From: Catenuloplanes atrovinosus
GTDB taxonomy: Bacteria; Actinomycetota; Actinomycetes; Mycobacteriales; Micromonosporaceae
Assembly (NCBI RefSeq): GCF_031458235.1
Contig: NZ_JAVDYB010000001.1
Span: 5,752,001 to 5,816,000, forward strand
Reading direction: 5' to 3'
Length of the DNA: 64,000 nucleotides
Shown: piece after piece, positions 62,491 to 64,000 of the stretch
How positions within the stretch are numbered: position 1 is the stretch's first letter
Layout: every line of letters begins with the position of its first letter
Program-made: the position numbers and the translations under genes
The notes under the pieces: model-generated
The model's input: only the letters and a program-made list of their open reading frames with translations
What the model was told of the DNA's origin: nothing
Database searches by the model: none

Positions 62491-63429
62491 GTGGCGCGCA
62501 ATCCCAACCCGACCCGGATCACTGACGAGATCTGGTCACTGTGGGAACGGTTCGACAGGTTGGAATCGTCCGCACTGCTCGGCGGCATCTACGCGGCCAA
62601 ACCGGGCTACCACAACTACCGCAACGCGGTAGCGACCAGTGACTACTCCCGCGCGGACGTCGCCGCCGACCGGCAGGGGCCGGGCGACAAGGCGGCGGCG
62701 CTCGACCTGACGATGTCCGCGGCCGCCATGCGTGCGTACACGTCGCGCCTGGACGTGGCGGCGCGGGCGCGGGACGAACGCCTCTACATCGGCGGCGTAC
62801 CGATCATCCGCGAGTTCATCGGCACCAAGGACAACCGGTCCGTCTACTGCTACGTCCTCACCGGCGGACGGCCGCTCGGCGTCGGTGCGGACGCCGGACC
62901 GGACCCGGGGCGTGACACCACGCACCTCTGGCACCTGCACATCTCGTTCATCCGGCGCTTCGTCAACAGCAGCGACGCGATGAACCGGATCTACTCCGTG
63001 CTCGCCGGCGAATCCCTCGCCGACTGGCGGGCGCACGGCTCTGAGGAGGGCGACATGGCTGCGGCCGAAGACATCTGGCGACTGCTCTTCAACGGCGGCT
63101 ACCCGCCGGGCGTCGCACCGACCCACACCGGCGGCATCGACCGGGCCGAGATCTTCCGCCGGCTCCAGGCCATCCAGCGCGACCTGACGGTCCTCGTCTC
63201 GGCCAACCAGAGCACCGTGGACGCCGAGCAGGTCGTCACGAGCACCATGGCCAACCTCTCCCCCGAGCAACTCAGCGAGGCGATCAAAGCCTCCAGCGTC
63301 TCCCCCGAAGCCCTGGCCGACGCCATCCCCGACGAAGACGCCCCCGCCGTCCTCAACGCCCTCGCCGCCCGCGTCGCCGCCATCACCGCCCCCGCCGCCA
63401 ACGCCGAACAATCCATCGACCGCCCCTGA
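62491..63429 (+). CDS. Protein with DD-peptidase-like motif, unknown function
   Basis: About 312 residues from GTG 62491 (GGAGG 8 nt upstream). The core residues 20-180 include YHNYRNAVATSDYSRAD, GPGDKAAALDLTMS, FIGTKDNRSVYCYV and THLWHLHISF. The D-L and W-H-L-H parts recall the zinc site of M15-type D-Ala-D-Ala peptidases and of phage endolysin-like proteins. The first metal His is not placed with confidence. The C-terminal 120 residues are helical and Ala/Glu-rich (IFRRLQAIQRDLTVLVSANQSTVDAEQVVTSTMANLSPEQL). No signal peptide. Could be a prophage or tail-associated gene, but no phage genes adjoin it. Confidence 0.7.
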   Translation: MARNPNPTRITDEIWSLWERFDRLESSALLGGIYAAKPGYHNYRNAVATSDYSRADVAADRQGPGDKAAALDLTMSAAAMRAYTSRLDVAARARDERLYIGGVPIIREFIGTKDNRSVYCYVLTGGRPLGVGADAGPDPGRDTTHLWHLHISFIRRFVNSSDAMNRIYSVLAGESLADWRAHGSEEGDMAAAEDIWRLLFNGGYPPGVAPTHTGGIDRAEIFRRLQAIQRDLTVLVSANQSTVDAEQVVTSTMANLSPEQLSEAIKASSVSPEALADAIPDEDAPAVLNALAARVAAITAPAANAEQSIDRP

Positions 63430-63447
63430 CCCCCTTCACCACCACCC

Positions 63448-63484
63448 GTCGAAGGGCCGGCTCCTCAGGAGCCGGCCCTTCGAC
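63448..63484. terminator. Very strong hairpin between convergent genes
   Basis: Arms 63448-63465 and 63467-63484 are exact 18-bp reverse complements with only one base between, directly after the DD-peptidase-like gene and before the 3' end of the phosphotransferase gene. Confidence 0.88.
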
Positions 63485-63519
63485 ATCTCCGGCAAACGCG
63501 GGGACAGCGACGACCCGCC

Positions 63520-64000
63520 TCACCGGCGCCGGTACGCCGCCCACGCCCCGTTCCAGGTGGCGAGGTCGTGCACCCATCCGGCGGTGCCCTGCTGGGCCCG
63601 GGCCGACCACTTCGCGGCGCTGTGCAAGGCGAAGTCGTCCAGGACGCCCCGGTCGATCGTCGCCCACGCGGGGAACCGCGCCAGCCAGTCCTCGGCCGCC
63701 GCGGGAGTGTGCCCGCTGCCGATCAGCCACTGGACGAGCATCGCCAGTTCCAGCCACGGCGCCGCCCTGGTCGCGTACGCCCAGTCGACGATCCGCAGCC
63801 CGGTCGCGGTGACGATCAGATTCGCCGGGTTGAGGTCGGAGTGCACGACGGTGCCGCCGTCCATCGTGGGATGCTCCCAGCCGAGCCGGCCCGCCGGGGT
63901 GAACCACGTCCCGTCCGGCGCGGCAATCTCCCCCAGGTCCTCCAGCGCCTCCGCGAGCAGATCGAGGTCCGGGCCGCCCGGGGACAGGTCGGGGTGCCGG
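63520..64000 (-). CDS. Aminoglycoside phosphotransferase-fold kinase, C-terminal part, cut by window edge
   Basis: The frame is open to the end of the window. The catalytic loop VVHSDLNPANLIV (His-x-Asp-x4-Asn) and the following metal-binding IVDWAYATR are those of the APH/choline kinase fold; the upstream DLLAEALEDLGEIAAPDGTWFTPAGRLGW belongs to the linker. It should phosphorylate a small alcohol or amine with ATP. Whether it acts on an antibiotic cannot be decided from this part; the nucleotide-binding N-terminus is outside the window. Confidence 0.9.
   Translation of the reverse strand, partial: RHPDLSPGGPDLDLLAEALEDLGEIAAPDGTWFTPAGRLGWEHPTMDGGTVVHSDLNPANLIVTATGLRIVDWAYATRAAPWLELAMLVQWLIGSGHTPAAAEDWLARFPAWATIDRGVLDDFALHSAAKWSARAQQGTAGWVHDLATWNGAWAAYRRR

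Overview
The window is a 64 kb piece of a very GC-rich actinobacterial chromosome. Strong third-position GC bias, GTG starts, ATGA/GTGA-coupled operons, an actinobacterial type A RNase P RNA, and a glnE / glnA2 / nadE / panB / Nif3-CdsZ-RNaseH backbone all point to Actinomycetota. Many accessory families (diguanylate cyclase, XRE-flavoprotein pair, primase-like protein, LAL regulator, PI-PLC, GH92) suggest a filamentous member, most likely Micromonosporaceae. The family-level placement is inference.

Layout. 1-4.5 kb: the end of a hybrid histidine kinase, a Ycf46-like AAA+ ATPase with a HhH protein, a TM2 protein and a ROK-family kinase. 4.6-9.7 kb is an accessory block: a large SF1 helicase-PLD fusion resembling single-gene (type II) Mokosh anti-phage proteins, a SgcJ/SnoaL-like gene, a 110-bp palindromic element and an intact IS481-family insertion sequence with TIRs and a CTAG-containing 6-bp target duplication. 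9.7-15 kb: an MptB-like mannosyltransferase, glnE and an overlapping glutamine amidotransferase. 15-19 kb: a sugar-binding lipoprotein next to a GGDEF enzyme, then an ECF sigma / membrane anti-sigma pair. 19-24.4 kb: glnA2, a membrane-anchored protein, nadE and panB. 24.5-27.5 kb is filled by one low-complexity Ala/Thr/Lys/Arg protein resembling histone H1 tails.

28-39.7 kb holds regulators and metabolic genes: DUF3040, an alpha/beta hydrolase divergent from a TetR gene with two matched operators, DUF2071, methyltransferase, inositol-phosphatase-like, DUF2306, a LAL-type LuxR regulator, secreted PI-PLC, an XRE/DUF2975 pair with an AT-rich operator, and a MarR gene. 39.75-40.17 kb is rnpB. It is followed by a degenerate, lower-GC stretch with a frameshifted acetyltransferase remnant, a small secreted protein, a membrane protein and a virginiamycin B lyase homologue.

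43.4-51.3 kb: a primase-like gene divergent from an XRE-regulator/flavoprotein pair, the coupled Nif3 / CdsZ / RNase H-phosphatase genes, and a DUF3311-symporter pair. 51.4-64 kb: an erythromycin-esterase homologue coupled to an FAD monooxygenase, a secreted S1 protease, a glycosyltransferase with a GH92 mannosidase, an RNA ligase, a P450 divergent from a NIPSNAP protein, a DD-peptidase-like protein and the end of a phosphotransferase gene.

The housekeeping genes tie nitrogen assimilation (glnE, glnA2), NAD and pantothenate synthesis together in a synteny block shared with mycobacteria. The blocks between them look like lineage-specific insertions. Strong hairpins separate most convergent gene pairs.
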